This document shows, piece by piece, positions 12,955 through 24,379 of a stretch of DNA of 64,000 nt (positions within the stretch are counted from its first letter, which is position 1; each line of letters starts with the position of its first letter). The stretch is taken from the NCBI GenBank assembly GCA_965153455.1, contig OZ234497.1, positions 7,130,001 to 7,194,000 of the forward strand, given 5' to 3'. The notes beneath the pieces are model-generated. The model ran no database searches. It was not told the DNA's origin and saw nothing but the letters and a program-made list of their open reading frames with translations. Source of the stretch: Sphagnum compactum (lineage: Eukaryota; Bryophyta; Sphagnopsida; Sphagnales). Position numbers and translations under genes: made by a program.

Positions 12955-15900
12955 ATGGGGTTGAGATTTCAAGCTATTAGAAATCTGGATGCTTTCCCAC
13001 GAGCTCAAGATCATTTGGTGCAAAGAACTTCATCAGGCGCAGCTGGTTAGTTGCAGTTCTTAATACCAGAGCATGCAATTTTGGAAGCTTGATTGTTCTG
13101 TGTTGTAAGCAAGTCCATCATATACTGTAACAGACCTTGAAATGTCTTCTGATGACACTACAATGACCACAGATTTATTCTGGTGCCAACAAATGTTACT
13201 GAGTGATCAGAGTTGCAAGTCAACATCATGGATGTAGGATGCTGTTTGTGTCATAGGCAGTGCACACCTTGTGTGCTCTCTAGTGGCCAGTTCTTTGTTA
13301 CAAGGAATTTTCTCCCCAATTAATGCCTGTTGCAAAAAGAGAAATGATGATCTTGAAATTTAAACTTGAACCATTGCACGTGGGAAGAGAAACATTGCTG
13401 TCATACATTACACAGGGTGCTTGATCTGATTCGTCATTGTCACGGTTTGCATGGATGGGAATCAGTGTCAATCATTGGGTTGATCATTATGGCCACACTT
13501 TTTGTTCATGAACTCCGCTTCTACCTTCAAACAGTCACTGTGCATGAGGTGATCCTATTAAGCACTAGTCTGTTTCCATGATATTATATTGGCAAATTGT
13601 TTAGTCTCATCAGTTGAGATTCTTTTTCTGCCCCTCATCTTTATATCATCCAGTGAGCTTACAAAATCAGTACAAGAAATATGTAGAATTGGCATGTAGT
13701 TTTCCAACTCTTGTACTTGGTGTGTAGAGTGGTTTGTTGCACTTGTTGGTAATATTTCTCTTTGCTTTTCATAGCTTTTCTAGAGTGGATATTTTTGTGC
13801 AGATTTGCTGCACCAATTTCTGGTTGTAGAGCAGAGCATTAATTTAGGTTTTGACCATGGTCCCCGGAGATTATCTTGACATGCTGCATGATGACTAGAC
13901 AGATGTCAGTGGATGTGAAGAGGGGTGAGAAACTTCCCATTCATATCAACATGACCTTCCCTGCCCTCCCTTGTGATGGTGCGTTTCAAGAAACCCTTGT
14001 GGCTGCTCCCTATTTCCTTCTTTCCTTCTTTGTTTCTTTCCATGATTCTGAAATCTGAAGATGCATGGGATTTGGTGGGGCAGTTTTGAGTATGGATGCT
14101 ATTGACATGTCTGGGAAACATGAAGTTGACCTTGACACCAACATTTGGAAAGTAAGTTGTCTCCTTGGATCCTGTACCCCATCCACACTTCCCTTCTGAT
14201 CCAACATGTTCCTATACCCTTGTCCCATGCCCTATGTGTGTATGTCTCTTGTGAGGAGTTGAAGTACAGAAACAGCTGGCATTGTCTGGGTGCAGCTTCG
14301 GTTACATAAGGATGGCTATATACTGGGTTCAGAGTATATCTCAGATCTTGTTGAGGGGGAGCACAAGGAGGACAAGGAGCACACCTCAGATGTGCAAAAA
14401 CCAGATGAGGTTCCTGGTAAGCTCTTCCTGTTCTTGTAACATGTGAAGAGCTTCGTGTGTGGAGAGATTGTTTTATGTGGGCTTGTAATTGTATCATCAT
14501 GCAAGGCAGATAGTCCTGGTAAATGGGATAGATTTGTTTGCTCATTAAGAGATTTCATCATTGGTTTTTGACTGCAGGCCATGGACATCATGATGAGCAT
14601 GGAGGGCAAGAAGGGGCAGTGATGAATATTCACAAGCACTCTTCAGTTCAGGACCCTCTGAAAGTGATCAAAGACGTGAAACGTGCTCTTCAAGACCAAG
14701 AAGGATGCCGGGTGGACCTCCTGAATCTGTTTTTGTTCTGTGAACTGTTTTATCTATTGCAAATTTCAATTTTCTTTAATCAAACTATAGTTTCATATTG
14801 GCTCTGCATCCTGATAGCAAAATGTCCCATGACTCTCAGATTTGCATGTGGATGAGATGTATTCATGTCTGTGGATGGCTCTCAGCAAGGCAGTGATGTT
14901 AAGGCAAACAATGAGAGAAACAACATGCATGTATTGATCTTAGACTACTGGAGATCATGATATTTTGAAAATGACTGAAGATGTCAGTATCTCTTAATCT
15001 CTTTTAAGGAGATGTGCTTCTCACACCTTTGTAGATCTCTGTGCCTCAATCTAGTTTCATTTAGTTTCTGAGAACTGATAAATCAGATCGTGATTGATTT
15101 GATTAGCTTCAGTTTTAATCTGAATCCTTTTGGCTGAGTTGGAGGCATCTATCTCATTCACCCTTCTTAATGGTTCTCTCTTGTTAATGCTGTCCATTCA
15201 TGGTATTGTGCAGGTTTTTGGTGTACTTGATGTGGAGCGGGTAGCTGGAAATTTCCATATTTCTATGCATGGCTTGAGTAACTATGTTGCACAACAGGTG
15301 CTGTTGGTTACCCTTGCAAATCTGATATTTCTGACAGCTTAGGACCTCAGCTTCAGTCTTAAACCTCATGTTCATCCCTGCAGAGCTTGTCCTAAGTGTA
15401 TTTGGTTGGGTGCAATGATGAGTAGATCTATGCATCGGCTTCAGATGTCAATGTCAGCCATTTCATTCACGATCTCTCATTTGGGCCCAAGTATCCAGGC
15501 GTTCATAACCCGCTTGATGGAAGTGATCGTATTCTCCATGACACCAGTGGCACCTTCAAGTACTTTCTCAAGGTTCTGACCTTACAATTGTAACCCAGTT
15601 GTTAGTGTTGAGCCCTCCAAGACAGAGGTTCATTTATATTTGACTTTCTGGTTTCCAATTGTCATGGGATGCTAATTGGCTTCATTTCTGCTACCAGATT
15701 GTTCCGACAGAGTATCAATATCTGCATGGAGAAACACTGCCCACTAACCAATTCTCAGTGACAGAATACTTTCAGCGAGCAAAGCCTTATGACCGTGCTT
15801 ATCCAGGTACATGAGCTTGGAATCATAGTGTGTCTGTCTTTCTCAATACAAAACAAAGGACATTTAAACAGTTCACGAACTTGTCACCAGTTTCTACCAT

Positions 15901-16824
15901 CACAGATGTTAGGATATGAGCTGTGGAGGTAGTTTGTAAAAGGACTACATACTAATTGCTACTTAATAACCAGCCATGTGAATAAGTTTCCATGAGATTT
16001 GATGTGGCAACTTGAGATATGTGCCATACTCTTCACATAAATTGTTGAATGTATGACACCCTGTCTGACAAGAAAGCTCTATGACCAACCTCAGAGCAAG
16101 TCAAATATTTCTTTTCCTTTTAACCATTTGTAAGTCAAGTGTTCTGTCCTGCCACATAAATATAATGCCTTTCTGTATGAAAAAATGTGAGGTAGCTTTA
16201 TGGAAACTAGCTGCTCCTTTTGCTCCAGAATAGTGGCCTTTGACTTGGGTTAAGAGGCTTTTTGTAGTGTCATTAATTGAGGTTGTTATTTAATGGAGTA
16301 TTGGTGGGTGGCAGCTGTATATTTTGTCTATGACTTGTCACCCATAACGGTCACAATTAAGGAGCACAGGCGCAACTTTGGCCATTTTCTGACTCGCCTT
16401 TGTGCAGTCCTTGGTGGCACATTTGCTGTTACTGGTATACTTCTTTCCAATTCCCAACTTGTCATAAGATGGGTATATACTTGGATAGTGCACGAGGGTG
16501 GTATATTGCTGCACCTATTGTAGCACTAGACTTCTGAACTGTACAATGCAGGTGAATTTCTCTTATCCTGAGTGTAGTTGAATAGTAGTAGACTGTTGGG
16601 CAGGGCTTAAATTTAGTGGGGATTTGCTTCTATAGTATCGCATGACTACATCAAGTGGGGTGATCTTTAGTTCTGAATAGCTTTCGTACACACTGACCCA
16701 ATTTGTGTAATTAGGAGATCTTCACATATGTGGTTCTTGGAGTTTATGTGCAGGGATGCTGGATCGTTGGATGTATCGGCTGATTGAGTTTGTGTCAACC
16801 TCATCAAAATCTGGACTGTTTTGA
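12955..16824 (+). CDS. Erv46/ERGIC3-like ER-Golgi cargo receptor subunit
   Basis: Predicted 367-aa membrane protein of the ERGIC/Erv41-Erv46 family, which cycles between ER and Golgi in COPII/COPI vesicles and helps sort or retrieve cargo. Coding exons: 12955-13045, 13466-13548, 13903-13978, 14084-14151, 14296-14416, 14578-14711, 15214-15297, 15426-15572, 15698-15806, 16315-16434, 16754-16824; all phases match and the frame is open to the TGA. Layout: cytosolic start with LDAFPRAQDH (residues 11-20), first membrane segment about 32-51, a long lumenal domain with DAIDMSGKHEVDLD, VAGNFHI, HDLSFGPKYPG and NQFSVTEYF blocks, and a second membrane segment about 327-347 near the C-terminus. The DMSGKHEVD block is closer to Erv46/ERGIC3 than to Erv41/ERGIC2, but the cysteine-rich lumenal loop of animal ERGIC3 is absent. 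A His/Asp-rich loop (GHGHHDEHGG) lies about residues 147-156. No C-terminal KKXX signal is visible. The start was chosen because the protein begins just before the conserved LDAFP block. Confidence 0.9.
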
Positions 16825-18061
16825 GTTGTGCCAAGTTTTTTAGGGTTTAACCAGTTGCAGGTTGCCAAGGTTTAACCAATACAGTAGCCATTGGATAGAG
16901 TAATTTTCTTCTGCACTCTAGTGTACTGTGATTCATACCATAATGTCAATCCAAGAGTTTTGTATCTGTTGAATACCGATTACCCAATTGCTCCAGTCTT
17001 TCTAGCTAGAAAGTCACTGTTTTCAGTTAAAGGTCAAATGATCGTCTCTCTAGTCAAAGCCATCTCGAATGAACAGGCAACACATTGCAAAGCAGGAGGA
17101 AAGTGCCTGGTACTAAACTTATCTGCTCACCCCTTGAAATATGTTGAGGTTCTTGGAGTGGAAACTCATAAGAACACATTTTCTCACATGTCTTGTCATC
17201 TAGTGACTGTAGATTTCTCACATCATTTTATCATTTAGAAACCACACAGAGAGGCTCTCACTGCAGGTGGCACAAAAGTTAGATTATCTTGTCTGGATCT
17301 GGACTGCATAGTTTGCACCACATTCAGGTTGTGTGCTTAGGTCATTTGTTCCTATTCCTCTCAATTCTCCCCTTTTAGTTTCATGTCTTCCTGAGGATTT
17401 TTTGCAACTTCTCTACTACTTCTACTACATAATTCCAAAAAGCTAGTCCAGAAATCCCTGCCATTGTAGCTATGATTGTTACTGATCCATCTGTATGGCA
17501 TCATAATCATGTGAATGATTCTTCTCTTCCTTGTGGGATCTGTTTTCATGATCTGCAGTGAAAGATAATGGAGTCCATGCCACTACCTATCTTTCACTTG
17601 AGGATCAGGAGAGGATGAGGATGGCACAGATATGGGTAGTGCCCCTACTGTGTGCTTTTGTCAAGTCCAATCACTGTGCTTTGTAGTAGTAGTAGTAGCC
17701 TCGAAGAACACGAGCAAGAATTGTAGAATCTGTTTTCAGGAGGATGACAATAGTCATGACACAAGATGATCTCGCAAATCGAACTTCAGAGAAAAGAGGA
17801 CCTGGTTGTGGCGGTGATGGGTTGGTGGGACCTTCCTCCTCCTCCTCCTCTGTAGAGTATTATTGCTTGCTCTCAATCAAACTGCAGAGAGGGTTCCTGA
17901 CCAGAGCTGTTCGTTGCTGCTCTCAATCTTTGCAACCAGAGAGAGAGAGAGAGAGGGTTACAATCACTCAGTGGCTGTTCTGTTCTTGTATAGTTCGTGG
18001 GTGAAGGAGGAGGTCCTTCCTCATCACAGAACGCATGGAGAATCGATGACCATGGTGAGCA
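16825..18061. other. Spacer with exon-like fragments before the hydrolase gene
   Basis: Mostly non-coding. Three pieces look like splice-bounded exons: 17267-17326 (opens after TGCAG, closes at CAG-GTTGTG), about 17560-17634 (encodes VHATTYLSLEDQERMRMAQ after CTGCAG, closes at GGGTAGTG) and 17740-17769 (short tail ending in TGA). The last two join in one frame, but no upstream part could be connected and no family recognised. The microsatellite GTAGTAGTAGTAGCC (about 17686), a TCC run (about 17835) and a GA run (about 17940) lie in the probable hydrolase 5' leader. Confidence 0.35.
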
Positions 18062-19850
18062 ATGGAAGAAGAAGAAAGCAGCATGAACTTCGTCATGTTG
18101 GCAGATGGCAGGCATATTGCCTATGAAGAGCAGGGAGTAGAGAAGAGAATGGCGAAGCGGAGCTTGCTAGTGTTACATGGCATCTCCTCCTCTTGCATCA
18201 CTGGCATGCTTGGTAAGCTATTTTGCATTTGGAGAGAAGAAGAAGACACATGTTGGATTTGTTCTTAAGCCATTTAGGTTTTGGAGAGAAGAAGACACAT
18301 GTTAGATTTTGTTCTAATGAGTTGGCTTGTAGAAATGTTGACGACTTCTGAGTGAGTACACAGCAGTGATGAGTAGTTGTAAGTCTCAAGAATTGTGTGA
18401 TTTTTTGCAGGAGTTTCTGAGGATTTGCTGAAGGAAATGGGGGTGAGGCTTGTGTCAATCGACAGACCTGGATACAGTCTTAGTGACTTCAACCAGAAGC
18501 AAACATACAAGTCTGCGGCTGGAGACATTGCACAAATTGCAGATGCTTTAGAGCTTGGAGAGAAGTTTTGGTTGCTAGGTTACTCTGGGGGTGGACCTTA
18601 CTGCTGGGCAGCAGCTCGCTTCATTCCAGAGTGTCTTGCAGGTATTGCAATGTGGGCTCCAGTTGAGAACTATGGGTGGAGGGTAGGCTTTTGTTTATGC
18701 TTATCTTTGATCTTGTCTAACTAGTCCAGCACTTAAGCAACCCTGTGACAGAATGGAGATCTGATTCTCATATCTGCATATAATGAGCAGAGGCTCATTA
18801 TTGTTGGGTTTAGGGTTTAGGGTCTACTGTTGTCATGGAATTCAAAAGGATCTGTGCACTCAGAATCACACTTCCCAAGTGTCTGTAAAAACCTCTTGGA
18901 ATATGTGCACCATGAGGAAGTTGGAAGTCTAAATACTTTGGAAAGAGTCTGTAGATGTTTCAACTGCAAGATGAGATTCTGACATTTTGAAACTCAGGGA
19001 GCAACCATCTGTCCTTTGGCTATGGATGGTGATGGGTTTATTGTTAAAATGATCCAATTCAGAGTGTTGTGTTTGCCAGGATATATCCAAGACAGAAAGG
19101 AAGGTTGTAATGAGGCAGATCAAACCAGGTTCAAGGAGGTGGATAAGACTTGTCAAGATGGTGCCACAATGCATGCTATATGCATACATTCACTACATTC
19201 TTGTTCCTGTAATGGGAAGCAACTGGGTTGAATTACTTTAAAAAGTCCTTTCTCCTCCAGATGTCAGCAATTTAAACCTTCAAGTGTCAAGAGACCTCAT
19301 AGAGAGGTCAGTTACTCTGAACATAGTAAGATGGTTCGATCTGTTGACTGCTTGCTACCATACAAGTAGATATACATTAACATCCTGGAAATATTTTATT
19401 GCATTTTCAGGGACAGTGTAGAGTCAGCCAAGCAGAAGGGAAAGGGAATGGCTCAAGACTGGCTGCTTTTGACACATGATTGGGGTTTTGAGCTCTCTGA
19501 GATGCTACAAGTTTATCAAGGCCCATTGCATATTTTCCATGGTGAATTGGATTGGGTTGTACCCCTTTTCTTTCAACAGTGCATTACTAATTGGTCAGTA
19601 ATCTTGTTACTTCAGCAGTCTTAAGAAAAGTGAAAACATGCAGTCCTGAAAGTTCTATCTGAATCTACTGTGCATGATTTCTCTGTTTTTTCAATGTTTT
19701 CTGGCAATGTATCCTGTGCAGCTCCCAGATGTCATGCATCTCCACATTTTGAATGGGGAGGGCCATTACTCAGCGTTTCACTTCAATGACAGAACGCACT
19801 GCATTACATTAGATAGTCTCTTTGGAAATGCAGAGCTCAATACAGATTGA
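18062..19850 (+). CDS. Alpha/beta hydrolase-fold protein
   Basis: A member of the alpha/beta hydrolase superfamily; substrate unknown. Exons: 18062-18212, 18411-18682, a tentative 19080-19128, 19261-19306, 19411-19597 and 19722-19850, giving about 277 aa. Visible fold marks: strand plus oxyanion HG in LLVLHGISSS (residues 36-43 region), DRPGYS after strand 4, the nucleophile elbow GYSGGGP with Ser about 109, the acid-loop segment HGELDWVVP with Asp about 220, and the terminal histidine in GEGHYS (about 250). The third exon is the weak point. A phase-1 exon is needed to link 18682 to 19261, and 19080-19128 is the best fit found. A longer hydrophobic stretch that follows it (about 19150-19230) could instead be coding, as in longer plant relatives. 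The donor at 19597 is GTAATC. The gene could also be slightly damaged, because the lid region is shorter than usual. Confidence 0.65.
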
Positions 19851-22450
19851 GGCAAGAGTTCAAGGTCCAGCATTGCATGTCACAGTGGAGGCTGAGAGGG
19901 CTAATTGAAGCACCAAAGCTTGACACAGCACGAAGTAAATTGCTACCAGCATTGACTTTGCTAGACAAGGGGAATGCAATGCAATCATGCCAAGAAGCAC
20001 AAGCATTATAACTCTGCTCTCTGGGTTGCCATTTGCAAGTTGATATGCATTAATCTGTCTAGTAGAAGAGACAACTTGAGTCACTTGAAAATCTGGATCA
20101 ATGACATCTCTGCTAAGGTGAGGTGTTCTCCTAATCAGCAGGAAATGTCTTTTTATTTTCAGACTTTGCAAGGATAGCATATAAAAGCACGGGTTCTGAT
20201 GTAGCTTAATAAGCATCAATCCATGTTCCTTGAGTTCAGTAGTCATGTTCTTTGCTGAATAATGTACAGGCAAAACCTGCTTCAGGCTTGGTGATTGTGA
20301 TCTCTGCATTCAGATGTTTTCAATGGGTACTCACCATCTGTATAATTGCTGACAGGTTTCCTACTGAGAGACCAAGCCTTGTCAGCTAATGCCTTAGAGA
20401 ACCTTGGCCTATGAGTTGGCTGTTCCTGATTGGGAACCTTGTAATTCAGGTGTAAGTCTGTTAAACCTAACTGGTCAGGCCAATCCTTAATGAACTTTCT
20501 TGCCTCAAATTGTCAGAGCATCTATACTTGACAAGCTGAATTCAGTTGTGGCAAATTACCATTTGTGATGTTCTGAAGTAGGTAGAGACATAGAAGAAAG
20601 GTCTAAGAGGGTACTTTGCTTGATCTCTCATTTGTCATGTATCATCCTTCTTGATTGGGGACCCACTGTCAGTTTTGCAACCTGTCTGCAAATGCTTCAT
20701 ATGTATCAGTAGCAGTTAAACCTACAAGGATGTTCAAGATTGAATTGGAATGGCAAGCCTACAAGCATTGCAATATCTCAATGTAAGTTTGTGGTAACTA
20801 TACTATCAGTACCATCCTGTCCAATTGAGGCTGTGGGTGAAAGCATGAAAAGTTTTGAGCCAAGAAGAGGATGAAATGACTATGAAGGAGAAGACAACAA
20901 TTATAATGGTGATGATGAAGGCAATGACAAGGGAGAGAGGGGATGAGCTGAAGGAGGATCATGACATGGGGCTTCCTTGGTAAGTGTTTGTGAGCTTGTT
21001 GCTCTTACAGAACGTGCGATAACAAAATTCTCAAACTAATTGTGTAGTATTGCCTTGCTGTATGTCTGCCATTGAAACTGAAGATGTTCTATGTAGGTGG
21101 TGGGCTCATTTTAAGATCTTGCCATATTCTATGCAGTCAATGGTGGAGCTTGAGGCTTTGAGGACACATTATTTTTAGTGTCATCACAATCTCTTCATCA
21201 TTGACAACATCCTTGTTGCCACCCAGGGAACTCATTTGAAGTTATCACGCTAACAGTGGACATTTGTCTGATGTTAAAACTTGATCTCGCGGATACTTTT
21301 CTCACATGTCTTTCAAAATGACTTGTGCCATTCCAGCTTTGTGAAAGTTGGATTCAGGTGGCAAAAGGCTGCTTGAGTTTCCTGCGGTGGAGCAAGGTGC
21401 CATGGCCAAGTTGGTGGAAGCTAGCTCTGTTATTGCAGGTATCTTGAGGGACCCCCCTTTTCTTTGGTTATAGTGACCAGTCTTATGAAGTCAGCTGTGA
21501 TGGTTGTACAAACAGTCCTGTATGGAACTTCAACAAAACTATGAACTTTTATACCTCATCAATCCAGGAGCTTTTTGTGAAGGACTGCAGAGGAACTTAG
21601 GGAGGAACTTTATGCATCAGTCAGGTGCTCCTCCTCAATGGATGATTTGGATTCATGGTTGCCAATTGCACCTCCACCATCGAAGCTTTGGCTCATTCCA
21701 TGGTACCAATATTTGGCTTGGTTGAGTCAGCAAACTAGATAGTCAAAGAAAAGAGGGTTGAAGGTTGGGTGTTTCTATGTTGAGTGGACAAGGTCACCTC
21801 TGTGAAAAGGTCCAAGATGTGGGGCAATGAAGTTTCAGTAAATCAAGGATTGATAATAGAGTTCTCAGGCATAATGACCTGCAAGTTTTTTCCCTTGTAT
21901 TTTGATGCACCTCACCAAGCGGAATGTGCCTTCAATGCTTTGATGCAACTTCTGTTTCGTGGAAGGTAATACTCCGCGAAGAAACGTTTAGGTATTTACA
22001 CTGGAGAAGGCATGTCCATGTCCATGTGTCTTGGACCTCAGCACTTGGGCTACCACCCTTTGGGCTTGGCCCTCACCCTGCTGCATGCTCTCAGGGACAT
22101 GCCTTTCCCTATACTTAATTGCGACGTTGATTTGCATTCGACTCCTGAATGTTAATTTCTCTACCACTCACCTAAATACACAAAGCATCCACTAATTCAT
22201 TGTCAACTGGCCATGGATGTGATTGCTGATATTGTTTGTGCAGCCTTCTTCACACCCCACCAGTTTTTACAGGACTTCTATATTGTCACCACACATTCTC
22301 AAGGGAGAGAGGTGATCTGTTTTTGGAGAAACAAGTCTTTGAGCAGCAGCAATTTGAGGAACTTGGTTCTCCTTGATCCCAATTTCAAGAGAGGTATTGG
22401 TTCTATCCAAGATATAGCAGATAGGGGAGAATGCAGTTTTTGACAGGCCG
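19851..22450. other. Spacer with possible decayed exons
   Basis: No intact gene. Exon-like pieces include 21361-21437, which encodes a clean segment (LLEFPAVEQGAMAKLVEAS) between a CAG and a GGTATC donor. Another is about 21580-21745, which encodes EELREELYASVRC and KLWLIPWYQYLAW before a stop. Pieces at 21784-21969 and 22213-22443 follow in other frames. I could not recognise a family or join them into one frame, so a broken gene is the most economical reading. Confidence 0.3.
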
Positions 22451-22899
22451 GTCAGAAAGGCATTACAATGTCAGAAAAGCAAATGATTTATGAACAGATG
22501 TGAGTGAATGCAGTCACCTATGTCAAACATAAGTCTCATCAGGGAGGTATAATCATTAAATTGCAGTCAGATGAGTTGTTTGCACTTCTGTGTGATGCCC
22601 TGCTAGCACAGATTCACAAAAATTCTGTAGTTGAAGGAAATTCAACTATTCTTCTTGAAGCCATGTTCTTTAGTTGTCCAAATTTTAGGAAAACCAAAAC
22701 AAAATTGCCATCCTTGGAGAGACACATACTAAAAGTACCTCCATTGACAAGAGTTTAGTGGCTTGTAAACTAAAAACTTCGGATAACATGAATTAAAATT
22801 CACGATTTAAATAACATCAAACTGAGCTTGAACTTGTAAATATACATGCTCTCCAAAAGAGTCACTAAACAAATATGAGTTAAATTTTGATGTTCCTCC

Positions 22900-23115
22900 A
22901 CGTGCTTCCATATGTCCCCCTTGCATGCTCCCCTATGCCAAGGGGAAAAAATCATTTTTTTGCATCCACTAGCATGCTTGTTGATGCCCTTGACATCCTC
23001 TAGCACATTTCCATAGCAACCTCGATGTACCCAACATGCTTCTTGGTGCCCTTATGTTTCCCAACATATTTCATGACACCCTTAACATCCTTTGGCATGC
23101 TTCCTAGCTCCCCTA
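22900..23115. repeat. Degenerate minisatellite
   Basis: Four to five diverged copies of a unit of roughly 40-45 bases are built around the words GCATGCTT, GATGCCCTTGACATCC and TAGCAC (for example near 22923, 22974, 23036 and 23095). Copies differ by substitutions and small indels. No coding role is seen. Confidence 0.5.
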
Positions 23116-24379
23116 TTACCCCTACCATACTTTGAACCTAGAATGGACGACCCTAAACCAATGCTCTTATCCCAAACCTGATCCTTACTAGGGATGCCCA
23201 AATTTGGAATGTTTTGGAATATTCCACCAAAAAAAGGCAATGGCAACCCTACCAAAGATTGCTCAATATTTCAAGTTTTCAATGATAATCGAAAAAAAAA
23301 ACTTGCACAAAATTTTGCACAATCGTCGCATTTTGTTTGCTAATTTACCACCATGTTTTATATGCAAATCAACCACTACAATTTGCAAAATGACCACTGT
23401 GTACCAAAACACAAAAACAAATATATTTTTGCAACAACAAAAGGAGATGGAGAAATGGTGTAATTGTGAAAAGGTTTAGGCTTTGTAATTGCAATGAACA
23501 AAACACATTGTTGAAGAAGATGAAGGTGAAAACTCAACAAGACAACCACCATGTTGAAATAGAAAATGAAAACATGACAAAATGACCATTGCAACGATGT
23601 TTCACCATTTTATTGAAAAGACAAAGACTATGAAAAAGATAAACAAAGAAATATCAAAAGGAGGGGAAAAAAAATGAAAAAGAAACTAACTTGGAAATCA
23701 ACCATAATGATGATAAGCTTTCTAAAAAAAATTCAAGAAAAAACAATGTTTTGCAAAAAAATGCTTGATGAAAATAGGTTGCAAGAAGGGAGTGATGGAA
23801 AATGACCTCCAAAACCCTAAACCTCAACCCTAAAAAAAATTGAAACTTGTGCAATAAAAACACCATTAATGTGGGGTTTTAAGTGTGATTCTCCAATTAG
23901 ACGGTCATTGAATTTTTGATTTTTACCCAAATATTGAAATAGGGTGAATATGAAATTCTTGGGCAAGTTCATAAGAACTAGAATCAGAACCACTGGGTAT
24001 CACATAAATATCTAATGTCAAACCAATATTGGGTGAGTACTTGTTGTGGTGGGTTGTCGTTAGCAAGAATCAAACCAAAATTGGGTTTGATTTCTAAACT
24101 CAAAAATAGAATCAAAATCAAAATTATTTATTTTTTGAAGAGCTAGACTTAAATCCAAATTCCCAATTTTATGAATGTGTGGAACCAAAACTAGAATACA
24201 TGTCTTGAACCAAAGGTTAACTTTTGGTTTTGTTTCGAAATCAACTTGTCAAAGTTAACCATGTTTAATTAAACGTTAACTTTTAATTCTAATTTGGGAC
24301 CAATTTGTCGAGGTTAGTAAGAATTGAATCAAGGTTGATTTTTAGAACAACAAAACTAAACTTAATTTTTAAAGGAATT
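23116..24379. other. AT-rich intergenic DNA, no gene seen
   Basis: Short open frames on both strands reflect runs of A and T (for example 23287-23300 and 23660-23760). A diffuse repetition of AACCAAAA and GTTAACTTTTG words occurs at 24050-24310. No motif or splice structure was recognised. Confidence 0.4.

Noticed and set aside
19860-20309. 149-residue open frame on the minus strand
   Set aside because: No recognisable motif and no splice or homology support. It overlaps the probable 3' region of the hydrolase gene and looks like a chance frame.
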